Source: Nitrospiraceae bacterium (GTDB taxonomy: Bacteria > Nitrospirota > Nitrospiria > Nitrospirales > Nitrospiraceae). From it: a DNA stretch of 64,000 nt. The number at the start of each line of letters is the position of its first letter. The stretch's first letter is position 1. Shown piece by piece: positions 44,375-54,239 of the stretch. The stretch is taken from contig JAHBWI010000005.1 of NCBI GenBank assembly GCA_019637075.1, positions 292,010 through 356,009 of the forward strand. The letters are read 5' to 3'. The position numbers and the translations under genes were made by a program. The notes under the pieces are model-generated. The model did no database searches. It had not been told where the DNA came from and saw nothing but the letters and a program-made list of their open reading frames with translations.

Positions 44375-44728
44375 TCACATCCCTTCGGACAAATGAGGAA
44401 GGGCGTTCTCGACCGCCTTGGTCGCGACATCCGCGTGCCCGGCCTTGCCGTGCTCCACGCCGTCCTTCAAGCCCTTGATGGCCTCACCCACATGAGGGTT
44501 CTTGGTTTCCGCCATCGCCGCCTCGGCATGCTTCAATGCCGCTTCGGCATGCTTCACCAACGCATCGGCGTGCCCCTGCTTCCCGTGGGCCACCGCTTCC
44601 TTCGCGTGCTCGACCGCCTCAGCCTGGTGCTTGTTTGCTGCGAAGGCCACGCTCCCCACCATCGGCGCGCCCACCAAGGCCAGCATGACGCCGGCCATCA
44701 TGATTCCTCGCCACGTAGCAGTCTGCAT
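44375..44728 (-). CDS. Periplasmic small metal-binding protein, SmbP-like
   Basis: 117 residues from ATG at 44728 (GGAGG upstream). Signal peptide of about 30 residues ending VAFAAN. The mature part is a helical heptad-like repeat rich in Ala, His, Lys and Glu: AEAVEHAKEAVAHGKQGHAD, VKHAEAALKHAEAAM, with about 12 His. This matches SmbP of Nitrosomonas europaea, a four-helix bundle that binds copper and other metals. In Nitrospira it could buffer copper for periplasmic enzymes. Its own strong terminator follows. Confidence 0.82.
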   Translation of the reverse strand: MQTATWRGIMMAGVMLALVGAPMVGSVAFAANKHQAEAVEHAKEAVAHGKQGHADALVKHAEAALKHAEAAMAETKNPHVGEAIKGLKDGVEHGKAGHADVATKAVENALPHLSEGM

Positions 44729-44807
44729 GGATTGCCTCCTATCAAATTGTGCGTTGCCTACGATGACTTTACGAACATTTTCAGCATAAATGCGGCACCG
44801 CAACCTG

Positions 44808-45701
44808 TCAAGACGGCCTTGCGCTCTTCGGCATCGATCCCATCTCCATTCCCAACAGTTTCTGCAACGCAATCAGATCTTTTTCCGCGGGACAACCGAA
44901 ATCTCGGCTCCATTCCCACCAGGAACCGGGGTAGTTGCGCACATGCTCATAGCCTGCCAGACGCAAAATGAAGTAGAGCCAGGCCGACCGCACCCCACCC
45001 GTGCAATAGCAGATGACCTCGTTCTTCGGGCTGACGCCCTTTTGATCGAGTTGCGCGGCAATTTGGGGGAGGTCCTTGACGGTCGCGTCCGGGTTCAGGA
45101 ATCCGTTCCAAGCCACACTCACCGCGCCGGGAATATGGCCGGGACGTGGGATGCCGGAGATTTCCTTTCCGAAATATTCCTCAAGGCTTCGGGCATCGAC
45201 GATCGTGGTGTTCGGGTGCGGCTGACGAACGATCTTTTTGAGTTCATCCTTGGCGACGATGGTTGAGGCCGCCGGTGCGATGGTGAAGGTGCCGGGGGCT
45301 GGGCGGACGGCCCCATGCTCGAACGGCCTCCGCTCATTCACCCACTTGACCCACCCGCCATCGAGGATGCGCAACTTCTTGTGACCGAAATATTCGAGCA
45401 TCCAGAACATCCGTCCCTCGTCGCCCCAATTGTCGAAGGGGTTGGAGTAAATGACGACGTCGCTGTCCGCATTGATGCCCAGCGCTTGCAGTTTCTTCTC
45501 GATCCGTCCCATGTCCGGGTCGAGCAGCCCCTTGGCGACCGCGTTGGGATCGCTATACTCGTGCCACGTCGTGTGGACGGCACCGGGGATGTGCCCGCCA
45601 AATTCATACGCCGCCCGTCCCCGCACGTCGATGATGACCAGCCCCGGGCGGCCCAAACTTTGTTGCAACGATTCGGCATCAATGAGCAACGGATGTCTCA
45701 T
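44808..45701 (-). CDS. Thiosulfate/3-mercaptopyruvate sulfurtransferase (tandem rhodanese)
   Basis: 297 residues with two rhodanese domains: an inactive N-terminal one (VIIDVRGRAAYEFGGHIPGA, about 20-130) and an active C-terminal one with the loop CYCTGGVRS (active Cys about 236). NTTIVDARSLEEYFGK and GHIPGAVSVAWNGF mark the second domain. No signal peptide, so cytoplasmic. CTGGVRS favours thiosulfate sulfurtransferase over mercaptopyruvate (usually CGSGVTA). It lies 36 bases after the multihaem cytochrome gene. Confidence 0.9.
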   Translation of the reverse strand: MRHPLLIDAESLQQSLGRPGLVIIDVRGRAAYEFGGHIPGAVHTTWHEYSDPNAVAKGLLDPDMGRIEKKLQALGINADSDVVIYSNPFDNWGDEGRMFWMLEYFGHKKLRILDGGWVKWVNERRPFEHGAVRPAPGTFTIAPAASTIVAKDELKKIVRQPHPNTTIVDARSLEEYFGKEISGIPRPGHIPGAVSVAWNGFLNPDATVKDLPQIAAQLDQKGVSPKNEVICYCTGGVRSAWLYFILRLAGYEHVRNYPGSWWEWSRDFGCPAEKDLIALQKLLGMEMGSMPKSARPS

Positions 45702-45737
45702 GGTACTCCTTCAAAAATCGGGAACAGCCCTCGGTCA

Positions 45738-47026
45738 TCAGCCTTGCGCTGGGACCTTGCAACTTTTCTCGTCCTGCTGGCGATGGCTGACCGCCATCGG
45801 CTGGCGGCCCTCTTCAGCCAGCGCGGAAGCCACACCCTCGTTCAACGGGACCTCCCGCTCGTAGAGCGTGAAATGATAGGGATCGTTTGCCGTCAGTCCA
45901 TATTTCGTGATGAGCATGTCATGCTGCTTATCGGTCAGGATGTGGTACCGGACGCGCGCCTTCAAGGTCAACCCCTTCGAAGCCTCGGGCAGCTTGTACC
46001 GGAACTGATAGTCGCGGCTGGCCAACGGCATCAGCCGGTTATCGTACAACTCTACGATAGCCGGTTGCCACATGATCCACCGCCCCATCGTGTCCTCCTG
46101 CGTGGCCACCACCCGCCGTTGCTGATCCAGCACCTCGAACTCCACCGTAAAGTGCCGATCGGGATCGCCCGTGGGAATCTTATGGCCGGCCCCGGCATTG
46201 ATGAGGGTCAGCGTGACGGTCACGTCCTGCCCCGGCTTGGGATTCGTCGGATTGGCCTTCACCTCGATGGCCACAGCCCGGTTGACCATGTCCGGGTCAT
46301 GGCCACCGCGCCAGAGATGCTTCCGTCCCCGCCTGATCGGGCCGTTTTCCGCCACCGGGCGGTCGACTTCCGGCATATGGCAACTTTGGCAAATGAAGCC
46401 CCGCTCCTTCATGAAAAACTTGCCCTCATACTCCGCATAGGTCCCGCAGGGCCCTACATTGTAGAACTGGGCCGGTCCCGACACGACGTTGTGACAACGC
46501 GAGCACAATTGTGATGTACGAAACGAGGGATCAAACTTGGTCGGATGCGGCGCGGCAGAATCATCGAAGGGGCCAAGAATGACGCCGTCCCGTACATGAC
46601 AGGCCGCGCATGTCACCGATTCCTTCTGATACTCCGGGTCAAAGTGAGGATTCGGTTCCTGCACTGCCTTTTCGACACGCCCCCGCGGAATCTCCTTGAC
46701 GAGCGTCGGCTGTTGGTTTTCCAACGGCGTATGGCAGTTCAGGCAAACCCAGATGTGTTTATCTTTGGTCCAGTAGGCCTGAAAAAAGGGGTCTTCGTAC
46801 GCATGAGCGTGGATACTGCTCTTCCACTCCTCATAGATCTCGCGATGGCAACTGCCACAGGATTCCGCCTTCAGGCTGGTCAGCCCCTCCGGAACCTTTT
46901 GAAAGGGAATGGCATGGGCATAGTCCGACCGCAGGCCGAAGATCACCACGGGCTTGATCTCCGTGTAATAGACGTAAACCGCCCCCGCCAATACCACCGG
47001 GCCGATGAGCCACTTCGTCCAACGCA

Positions 47027-47030
<4 letters not shown>
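45738..47030 (-). CDS. Membrane-anchored pentaheme cytochrome c
   Basis: 430 residues. N-terminal anchor (WLIGPVVLAGAVYVYY, about 7-22), then five CXXCH haem sites: CGSCH, CLNCH, CAACH, CSRCH and CQSCH within about residues 58-215. The segment C-terminal to the haems (about 250-390) is an Ig-like beta domain (GQDVTVTLTLINAGAGHKIPTGD). Arrangement resembles cytochrome c554-family/multihaem proteins in which His in H-K-I-P-T-G contacts a haem. Partner unknown; a role in periplasmic electron transfer is likely. Start overlaps the stop of the histone-deacetylase-like gene by four bases. Confidence 0.88.
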
Positions 47031-47974
<944 letters not shown>

Positions 47975-47980
47975 TCACTC

Positions 47981-48081
47981 GTGATACGTGAAGCGTATCT
48001 CATTCCGAATACCGCGCTGAGAGCTGCTGCCCTATGCGCTCGGCTCTCGAGAAACGAACGACGAGATTCGAGATACGTGCC
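47981..48081. repeat. Degenerate inverted repeats with GTATCTC/GAGATAC words
   Basis: The interval holds GTGATACGTGAAGCGTATCTC at the left and CGAGATTCGAGATACGTG at the right, so the arms CGTATCTC and GAGATACG are complementary. Similar words (GAAGCGTAT, CGAGATACGA) occur at 42527-42585 just past uvrA. Short dispersed palindromic sequence, probably non-coding. Confidence 0.45.
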
Positions 48082-48153
48082 AGATTATCACGCGTCAAAC
48101 TGCGTAGACAACGCGCGGAGGGGACTGATATCGTCTGCTCGAGGGAGGAACCG

Positions 48154-48477
48154 ATGGCCAATCCGAGAATAGAACCGCTGAAGAAAGTGCTTGCACTGGA
48201 CCCGAAGGACGAGGTCGCGTGGTTTGGTTTGGGCAAAGCCTATATGGACGACAAGAATTTCGACGAGGCCACCGCGGCCCTGCGGCAATGCGTGGCCGTC
48301 AAGCCGAATTACTCCGCCGCCTTCTACGCGCTCGCCCAATCGCTGCACGCGCTGACACGCCTCGATGAATGCCGTGAGGTCATTGCACAAGGCATTGCCG
48401 TGTCGACCAAGAACGGAGATGCCATGGTGACCAAGAACCTGGAAATGATGCGCGACACGCTCGCCTCCCGGTCCTGA
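48154..48477 (+). CDS. TPR-repeat protein
   Basis: 107 residues from ATG at 48154 with GAGGGAGG upstream. Three helical TPR-like units: DEVAWFGLGKAYMDDKNFDEATAALRQC, YSAAFYALAQSLHALTRLDECREV and the tail TKNGDAMVTKNLEMMRD. No signal peptide. A generic scaffold or adaptor protein; partner unknown. Confidence 0.85.
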   Translation: MANPRIEPLKKVLALDPKDEVAWFGLGKAYMDDKNFDEATAALRQCVAVKPNYSAAFYALAQSLHALTRLDECREVIAQGIAVSTKNGDAMVTKNLEMMRDTLASRS

Positions 48478-48493
48478 TTGCGCAATCGCTCCG

Positions 48494-49342
48494 CTAGAGC
48501 AACCCGCGGAAGATATCCGTCTGGGCCTCGGTCAGGGGGCATCGAGCGCCCGGATTGCGGACGAGCATCCGCAGGCGCGGATAAGCCAGATGCTGGCGCG
48601 ACCGCTCCACGATGGAGACATTGGCCAGTCTGACGGCCGAGGTGGCAGGCAAGGGTTCGACATCCCACAATGCGAGCAGCACACCGCTGAGATGCCGCAA
48701 AGGCGGCAGGACCAGGCTGATCGAGCCGGCTAGGTGCCGGACGTCAAGACCGATCTTCGGACTCCAAGGCGAACGGGCCCGCTCCTCATCGAGCCGGGGC
48801 ACCGAGATCGCGAGGACGACCGGAGCACAATAGTCCGCAAGCTGTTTGGCCTTCTGCCTGACGCGGGCGAGAATGGCATCCCGGAAGATCGATTCCGGAG
48901 TGGCCGGCCCTTCCTCTGAATCGGAATCCTCCGCCAGGATCGAGTCACCGAGTCGTAAGGCGCGATCCGAGGTGCCGACCATGGCCGTCACCTCGACGAA
49001 GCATCGCTCGCCCGCGACGTGACAGGCCAAGTCTGCCGACCGGGCCTGCGATTCGGGAAGAAACTCGACCCGTGCGCCCGCGCGGAGCAGCAACGTGGCC
49101 AATTCCAACTCGGCGATTGCCGACTCCTGCACACCGCGATCGCGACTCTCCAAACGTGCGATCAGCCGATCAAGCCGCAAACGGCTGCCGTGGTCCTGGC
49201 AATCCCCCTGCAGTAGCGCCCACCGACCGACCAGTTCCTGGGCTAAGAGGCGATTGCCGACCGTTGAAGATCGCGGCCGCAGGCCGAAGAGTCGTTCTGC
49301 CCGGTGCGGGGCAATACGCCGATACCGCTTGAATCGAGGCAT
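48494..49342 (-). CDS. Protein of unknown function, possible PD-(D/E)xK-like core
   Basis: 282 residues; ATG with GAGGAG upstream. N-terminus is basic (MPRFKRYRRIAPHRAERLFG). A central segment QESAIAELELATLLLRAGARVEFL followed by SADLACHVAGERCFVEVT has the E...D...E-x-T spacing of restriction-endonuclease-like folds (E-helix, D-strand, E-V-[TK] strand), but the last Lys is Thr, so activity is uncertain. The rest is unassigned. It lies 26 bases after the gene at 49369-49698, making a two-gene operon of unknowns. Confidence 0.6.
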   Translation of the reverse strand: MPRFKRYRRIAPHRAERLFGLRPRSSTVGNRLLAQELVGRWALLQGDCQDHGSRLRLDRLIARLESRDRGVQESAIAELELATLLLRAGARVEFLPESQARSADLACHVAGERCFVEVTAMVGTSDRALRLGDSILAEDSDSEEGPATPESIFRDAILARVRQKAKQLADYCAPVVLAISVPRLDEERARSPWSPKIGLDVRHLAGSISLVLPPLRHLSGVLLALWDVEPLPATSAVRLANVSIVERSRQHLAYPRLRMLVRNPGARCPLTEAQTDIFRGLL

Positions 49343-49368
49343 CTCGCTCCTCTCATCGGAGACAGCAG

Positions 49369-49698
49369 TCAGGCTGAGGCAGCACCCGGCTCGTCATCCC
49401 GTCCGGACTCGGACGCCTCGTCCTGCGACTGGGCCAGGGACGCCGCCACTTCGTCGAGCCAGCGCCCCGCTCCGTCCAAGACTTCGCGCACCATCGGTTC
49501 GGGGTGCCCCGTGCGACGCATCGTCCACTGGCACAGGTACCCCAACAAATCTTCCCGTTCGAACTGCCGCGTCGACTGCGCCGCGAGGATCGACAACTCC
49601 TGCAGGCCGGTGCGGAGAATATCGCCGACCGTGTCCTTGGCATAGGAGGTCGACGCCGTCACATATTGAATCGCCCGATTGATTTCTTGTTCCGTCAC
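49369..49698 (-). CDS. Hypothetical helical protein, 109 residues
   Basis: GTG start at 49698 where VTEQEINRAIQYVTASTSYAKDTVGDIL begins; the upstream extension to 49839 reads as non-coding promoter sequence shared with the divergent oligopeptidase gene. Mostly alpha-helical, acidic tail (DEASESGRDDE). No family recognised. First gene of a two-gene operon with the 282-residue unknown. Confidence 0.5.
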   Translation of the reverse strand: MTEQEINRAIQYVTASTSYAKDTVGDILRTGLQELSILAAQSTRQFEREDLLGYLCQWTMRRTGHPEPMVREVLDGAGRWLDEVAASLAQSQDEASESGRDDEPGAASA

Positions 49699-49800
49699 TG
49701 AAGTCCTCGACGGCGAATTGTACCACCCGTCGCGCCGCGCGCAAAATCTTCCGGCCGGACGGCCCGATCCGAAAAAGTTCATGCTCCGTCCCAGTGAGGA

Positions 49801-49809
49801 TGGTATGAT
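49801..49809 (+). promoter_or_regulatory. Extended -10 element of the oligopeptidase gene
   Basis: TGG-TATGAT at 49801-49809 is an extended -10; TTCATG about 20 bases upstream is a poor -35. Transcription from about 49816 would reach the ATG at 49845 after the GGGGAG ribosome site. Confidence 0.45.
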
Positions 49810-49844
49810 CCCCGCATCGTCGATCATATTGGGGAGCATAAGCC

Positions 49845-51662
49845 ATGGCGGGATCCCGCAAAGCCTCTTCCGTAGCCACCAAACGCCGCACCACGACCTC
49901 GCACGAATTCGCCGATCACTGGGAACTGGCCGATCTGGTCAAGAACCCGGTCATGAACTTCGACGGGTACTTAAAAGAGTTGGGCGCGAAGGTTTCCCGG
50001 TTTGAGGCCGCTCGGGAACGATTGTCGCCCTCGATGCCTGAACAGGAATTTCAGGACTTGCTCAAGCTATCCGAGCAGCTGACGGCCGAATCCTCTCGCC
50101 TGAGCGCCTACAGCTACCTGTGGTTTTCGGAAGACACGAAACACCTGCAAGCGCGCTCGTTCAAACAAAAGGTCGAAGAACAATTGACCGCCCTTCACAA
50201 CCGCCTGCTGTTCTTCGATCTCTGGTGGCAAAGCGTCGACGACAAGAACGCGGAACGGTTGAAGGCCCGCAGCGGAGACTTTCGTTATCACCTCGACACG
50301 ATCCGGCGCTTCAAGCCCCACACGTTGTCGGAGCCAGAGGAAAAGATCATCAACGTCAAGAATACGACCGGCCGGAGCGCCGTCCACCAGCTCTATGACG
50401 TTGTAACCAACGGCTTCACCTTTACGCTCACGATCGGCGGTAAGAAAAAAACCGTCAATCGTGAAGCCTTGATGGCCTATCTGCGCAGCCCGAAACCGGT
50501 GCAACGCGAAGCCGCGTACCGGGAACTGTATCGAGTGTATTCCGAGCAGCATGACCTACTGGGCGAGCTGTACAAGACACTCGTGACCGACTGGAAAGCG
50601 GAGAATCTTCAATTGCGCCGCTTCGCCTCACCCATCGCATCGCGGAACCTGGGAAACGACATCCCCGATCAAGCCGTCGACGTGCTCCTTTCCGTCTGCA
50701 AGAAGAACGCGGCGGTGTTCCAGCAGTACTTTAAGCTGAAGGCCCGTCTGTGCGGAATCAAAAGCATGACCCGCTACCATATCTACGCCCCTCACCGTGC
50801 GGAGAAAAAGAAGTACCGCTACACCGACGCGGTCCGCATGGTGCTGGACGCCTACCATGGATTTTCGCCGCGACTAGCGGAACTGGCGGAGCGGGTATTT
50901 GCAGATCGGCACATCGATGCGAGAACCAAACCGGGGAAAATGGGAGGAGCCTATTGCTACAGCGTGGTGCCGGGCCTGACGCCCTATGTCATGCTGAATT
51001 TCACGGGAGAGGCGCGGGACGTGGCCACGATGGCCCATGAGCTCGGACATGCCGTGCACGGCATGATGGCGGAGGAGCACAACATCTTCACCTTCCACAG
51101 CACCCTGCCCCTGGCCGAAACGGCGTCCGTGTTCGGTGAACGAATTCTCTCCGACGCCTTGATGGCCTCGGAACGGAACCGTTCCGTGAAGCAGAGTCTG
51201 CTGCTGAACCAACTCGATGACGTCTATGCGACGGTCATGCGGCAGGCCTATTTCGTCCTGTTCGAGAATTCCGCCCATGACATGATCGCCCAAGGCGCAA
51301 CCGTGACGGATCTCGCCGGACACTATCTGGAAACGCTCCAACAACAGTTCGGCAAGGCCGTGCGGGTTCCGCAAGAGTTCCGGTGGGAATGGCTGACAAT
51401 CCCCCACATCTATGCCAGCCCGTTCTATTGCTACGCCTACAGTTTCGGAAACTTGCTCGTCTTAGCCCTCTACCGGATGTACCAGGAACAGGGGCAAGAC
51501 TTCGTACCGAAATATTTGAAGCTGCTGGCCGCGGGAGGCTCCCAGTCTCCACAATCAATTCTCGCCGAGGTTGGAGTCGATATGAACGCTGAGGCCTTCT
51601 GGCAATCAGGCTTCGACGCGATCGCAGCCATGGTGAATCAGCTGGAAGAGACGATGCGGTAA
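49845..51662 (+). CDS. M3-family oligoendopeptidase (PepF-like)
   Basis: 605 residues, cytoplasmic. The M3 zinc motif is in TMAHELGHAVHGMM (HELGH, about 399-403) with the third ligand Glu in LPLAETASVFGERIL. GGAYCYSVVPGLTPYVMLNFTG and YASPFYCYAYSFGNLLVLALY are family landmarks. It degrades peptides of about 5-20 residues, for instance proteasome or protease products. First 30 residues are basic and low in conservation. Confidence 0.93.
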   Translation: MAGSRKASSVATKRRTTTSHEFADHWELADLVKNPVMNFDGYLKELGAKVSRFEAARERLSPSMPEQEFQDLLKLSEQLTAESSRLSAYSYLWFSEDTKHLQARSFKQKVEEQLTALHNRLLFFDLWWQSVDDKNAERLKARSGDFRYHLDTIRRFKPHTLSEPEEKIINVKNTTGRSAVHQLYDVVTNGFTFTLTIGGKKKTVNREALMAYLRSPKPVQREAAYRELYRVYSEQHDLLGELYKTLVTDWKAENLQLRRFASPIASRNLGNDIPDQAVDVLLSVCKKNAAVFQQYFKLKARLCGIKSMTRYHIYAPHRAEKKKYRYTDAVRMVLDAYHGFSPRLAELAERVFADRHIDARTKPGKMGGAYCYSVVPGLTPYVMLNFTGEARDVATMAHELGHAVHGMMAEEHNIFTFHSTLPLAETASVFGERILSDALMASERNRSVKQSLLLNQLDDVYATVMRQAYFVLFENSAHDMIAQGATVTDLAGHYLETLQQQFGKAVRVPQEFRWEWLTIPHIYASPFYCYAYSFGNLLVLALYRMYQEQGQDFVPKYLKLLAAGGSQSPQSILAEVGVDMNAEAFWQSGFDAIAAMVNQLEETMR

Positions 51663-51873
51663 ACCCATAGATCTCCCCGCTCGACAGGACGCCTCAGAGG
51701 AGGTGGAATCATAGACGAGGCACGCGGCGGCTGATCAGAGCCTTCCAGAGCTAGCGTGGCAAGAGTTGAACTGGTTAGCCGGCAACGACCGGCGGCAGGC
51801 GGAACCGCTCAATAGATAAAGCTTTACTTCACATTAAATCGGGAGGCGTATCGCTTATGGCCACAGGTCGAGA

Positions 51874-52062
51874 CTAACGAGACTGCCGAGAGAGGCTCTG
51901 TTCGGCCGCAAGCCAATCTTCGACATCATGGCCGTCCTGGAACCCGCGTGCCTCATAGAGTTCATAGGCCTTGGCGGCAACCTGGCGTTGCCACTGCTGA
52001 TGATCCGGTTCAGCGGGGGCAGCAGAGGAAGATGGCCGACGTGTTCTGGGAGATTTTCTCAT
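51874..52062 (-). CDS. DUF2934 small protein
   Basis: 62 residues: a basic N-terminus (RKSPRTRRPSSS) and the DUF2934 core AAKAYELYEARGFQDGHDVEDWLAAE. The family is found in many environmental bacteria; no function known. The last gene of a co-directional run that starts at 54856. Confidence 0.82.
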   Translation of the reverse strand: MRKSPRTRRPSSSAAPAEPDHQQWQRQVAAKAYELYEARGFQDGHDVEDWLAAEQSLSRQSR

Positions 52063-52120
52063 GAATTAAAAATCACTCTAGTCCATTAACATCAATCACT
52101 TCAGATATCTACTTTGCTTT

Positions 52121-52501
52121 TCAGATCACATATGAATGGGCTGTAGCCTGCTCGACGGAACGAAGAAATTCGTCGGACGGAAATGGCTTTGCAAAACAAG
52201 CAAAGGCACCAAGCTCTGTGGCCCAGCGCTGAGAGCGCCCCAGTTCCCCGGACAGGAGAATCACGGGCATGTGAGGCCACATGATGCGAACCAACAGCAT
52301 GAGCCTCATCCCATCAAGGTGAGGACTCTGGCAATCCGCAACTACGACATCAAATTGCCGACTCCGCAACTCGTCGACTGCTTCTAGCCCGCTTACAACC
52401 GTCGTAACTTCATATCCCTGGCGTTCGAGCATCACCGCAAGGAGGAGTCGGACCTGCTCTTCATCCTCCACGATCAGCACGGATCGTCGTTCGAGCTCCA
52501 T
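52121..52501 (-). CDS. Single-domain response regulator receiver (intact)
   Basis: 126 residues from ATG at 52501. Receiver features: VLIVEDEEQ (acidic pair), VVVADCQSPHLDGM (phosphoacceptor Asp), VILLSGE (Ser switch) and FAKPF (Lys). No output domain, so a CheY-like relay. It follows a 32-residue membrane microprotein gene by 31 bases. No histidine kinase is in the window. Confidence 0.9.
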   Translation of the reverse strand: MELERRSVLIVEDEEQVRLLLAVMLERQGYEVTTVVSGLEAVDELRSRQFDVVVADCQSPHLDGMRLMLLVRIMWPHMPVILLSGELGRSQRWATELGAFACFAKPFPSDEFLRSVEQATAHSYVI

Positions 52502-52532
52502 GACCACGTCTCCGGAGAATCGCTATGGATAA

Positions 52533-52631
52533 CTACGCTCCAACCCCCCAGGTGCTCCACAGCGCCAGCGCCGCAACGGCCAAGATCGCCCAGGCCAACT
52601 CTCTATCCCCAATTTGCTTGATCATTTGCAT
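52533..52631 (-). CDS. 32-residue single-span membrane microprotein
   Basis: ATG at 52631 with a perfect GAGGAGG eight bases upstream. The peptide is MQMIKQIGDRELAW followed by AILAVAALALWSTWGV; the second part is a 15-residue hydrophobic helix. Too short for most gene finders. The strong ribosome site and its place between two receiver genes on the same strand support it. Function unknown; perhaps a regulator of a membrane partner. Confidence 0.55.
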   Translation of the reverse strand: MQMIKQIGDRELAWAILAVAALALWSTWGVGA

Positions 52632-52672
52632 CGCGTTTCCTCCTCGACCGTAGGACGTGAGCGGACTACCGA

Positions 52673-52804
52673 TCAATGTAGCAATGCATGTGCCACCTGC
52701 GAACCGTTGCATTGACTGGCTTTTTCTATCTCAGCCACCGAAATCGAGCGATTCCGCACATCATCGCCCGTGCGCTGATTCACAGCCCCGTAGGCCAACA
52801 TCAT
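52673..52804 (-). CDS. 43-residue microprotein coupled to the degenerate receiver
   Basis: The stop of the receiver gene and this ATG overlap as TGATG at 52802-52806, so translation is probably coupled. The peptide reads MMLAYGAVNQRTGDDVRNRS then ISVAEIEKASQCNGSQ and ends LLH; polar, one Cys, no signal or membrane segment. No family recognised. Its reading-frame integrity and coupling are the only evidence. Confidence 0.4.
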   Translation of the reverse strand: MMLAYGAVNQRTGDDVRNRSISVAEIEKASQCNGSQVAHALLH

Positions 52805-53205
52805 CAAGCCTGAACCTCTAGGAAAGGAGGCCTCCCGCAGACCGATGCCGCAGCCCGCACGGTTGCCTGCAGGCGTAACCGATCAAGCTCACCGAACGGA
52901 AGAGCGTCGTCGCTATGCAGTTCGACCTGCTCATCCAACGGTGAGAGCTCAGCCGAGACAAAGATGATGGGAGTGTTGGGACAAAGCGCCCGCCCCAGTC
53001 GGACGAGACGGGCACCGTCCATCAGCGGGACATGGACGCCGACCACGATCACATCAAACCGCCGCTTTTGCACTTCAGAGAACACCTCCCCGGCTTCGAC
53101 CGCCAGGTGCACGACATAGCGTGCCGACTCCAACACCGCGCCGACGGCACACCGCAGATCTTCGTCCCCGTCCACCACCAACACTCGCTTGCCGTATCCA
53201 TCCAT
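52804..53205 (-). CDS. Pseudo-receiver domain protein (phosphoacceptor Asp lost)
   Basis: 133 residues from ATG at 53205 (GGGAG upstream). The receiver fold is clear: VLVVDGDEDLRCAVGAVLE, DVIVVGVHVPLMDG, PIIFVSAEL, but the phosphoacceptor Asp (normally DVIVxDxxMP) is Gly in VVGVHVP and the conserved Lys of KP is Leu in ALPF. It should not be phosphorylated. It may bind a partner constitutively. Neighbour of an intact receiver (52121-52501) in the same run. Confidence 0.82.
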   Translation of the reverse strand: MDGYGKRVLVVDGDEDLRCAVGAVLESARYVVHLAVEAGEVFSEVQKRRFDVIVVGVHVPLMDGARLVRLGRALCPNTPIIFVSAELSPLDEQVELHSDDALPFGELDRLRLQATVRAAASVCGRPPFLEVQA

Positions 53206-53276
53206 GGACCATCTCCCTTCCGCGACACCATCCAACGGACGCCATCGCCGTTGTCGACCGCTGCCTCCATGAGGTG

Positions 53277-54182
53277 CTACCGCCGAGACCCTTGCAGGTC
53301 GCGATCAAGCGGCAACAGGGGTTCCTGCACCCGCCCTCCTCGATCCTGGTCCGCACCGATCAGGATCGGCACCCGAAGATCGTCCGGAAGTAGGACCATC
53401 TTCGCATTGGGACTGTCATACAGTTTGAATCGTAGATAATCCGGCGTCAGGGTCTTCGTGATCGTTTCTTGGGCTTTGGCCTGTCCTACGGCTCGAATCT
53501 TCAAACCTTCGGCCTCACCCTCCGACCGAATCCGCACGGCATCACCTTCTCCCCTCGCCCGTCGCCTTGCAATCTCCGCATCCTTTTCCGCGATGATCAG
53601 CTCGAACTCTTTCTGTTCCTTTTCTTGCTCCTTTGCCTGCTTGCGTTCGACGGCTTCCAGGACGATTTTGGCCAGCTCGATATCGGCCAAGGCCACGCTC
53701 TGCACCTCCAGATGGCGCCCTTTCAATTTTTCAACGACGACCGCTTGGACTTTGCTCGCGATTTCCGCGCTCTTCTCCGGTACCGAGACCATCGGATAGT
53801 TGGAAACCACGCTCCGCACTGCAGCCAACAACTCGGGTCTCACGACGCGCGGATAGAAATCCGGGCCGATCTCCTGCGCGAGGAAATACACCTCCTCCGC
53901 GATCGGCCGCATGATGATGGCCGTCTTGAGTTCAACGAGCAGGTCGTCGGAGCTGAGGGCGTCGACCGTTTCCGTGTAACTTTGAAGCCGAATGTCGTAG
54001 ACGAAGATGTCGTTCCACGGCGCGCGCCAGTAGAATCCGCTCTTGAGGGTGTTCGTCGTCAGACCCTCCGTGAGCGGATACCAACGCAATCCCCGCTGTC
54101 CGGGATGCACCGTCGTACCGCATGCCTGCAGCAGGCACGTTACAAGCAAACCGGGGACCAACAGCAATAGCCATCGCCGCAT
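53277..54182 (-). CDS. SPFH/prohibitin-like lipoprotein
   Basis: 301 residues; ribosome site GGAGGCAATC. Lipobox LLQAC makes Cys21 the probable lipidated residue. The SPFH/band-7 domain spans about 25-200 (HPGQRGLRWYPLTEGL, GFYWRAPWNDIFVYDIR, SVVSNYPMVSV), followed by a charged coiled coil (KQAKEQEKEQKEFELIIAEKDAEIARR, read in pieces) and a DDLRVPIL region. Prohibitin-like proteins form large rings that organise membrane; a lipoprotein anchor instead of a transmembrane helix is uncommon. Confidence 0.82.
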   Translation of the reverse strand: MRRWLLLLVPGLLVTCLLQACGTTVHPGQRGLRWYPLTEGLTTNTLKSGFYWRAPWNDIFVYDIRLQSYTETVDALSSDDLLVELKTAIIMRPIAEEVYFLAQEIGPDFYPRVVRPELLAAVRSVVSNYPMVSVPEKSAEIASKVQAVVVEKLKGRHLEVQSVALADIELAKIVLEAVERKQAKEQEKEQKEFELIIAEKDAEIARRRARGEGDAVRIRSEGEAEGLKIRAVGQAKAQETITKTLTPDYLRFKLYDSPNAKMVLLPDDLRVPILIGADQDRGGRVQEPLLPLDRDLQGSRR

Positions 54183-54239
54183 GATTGCCTCCTTCCCGGA
54201 ACCGAGGCCGGCGGCAGAATCGCCCGGGCTCGCGCCGGA

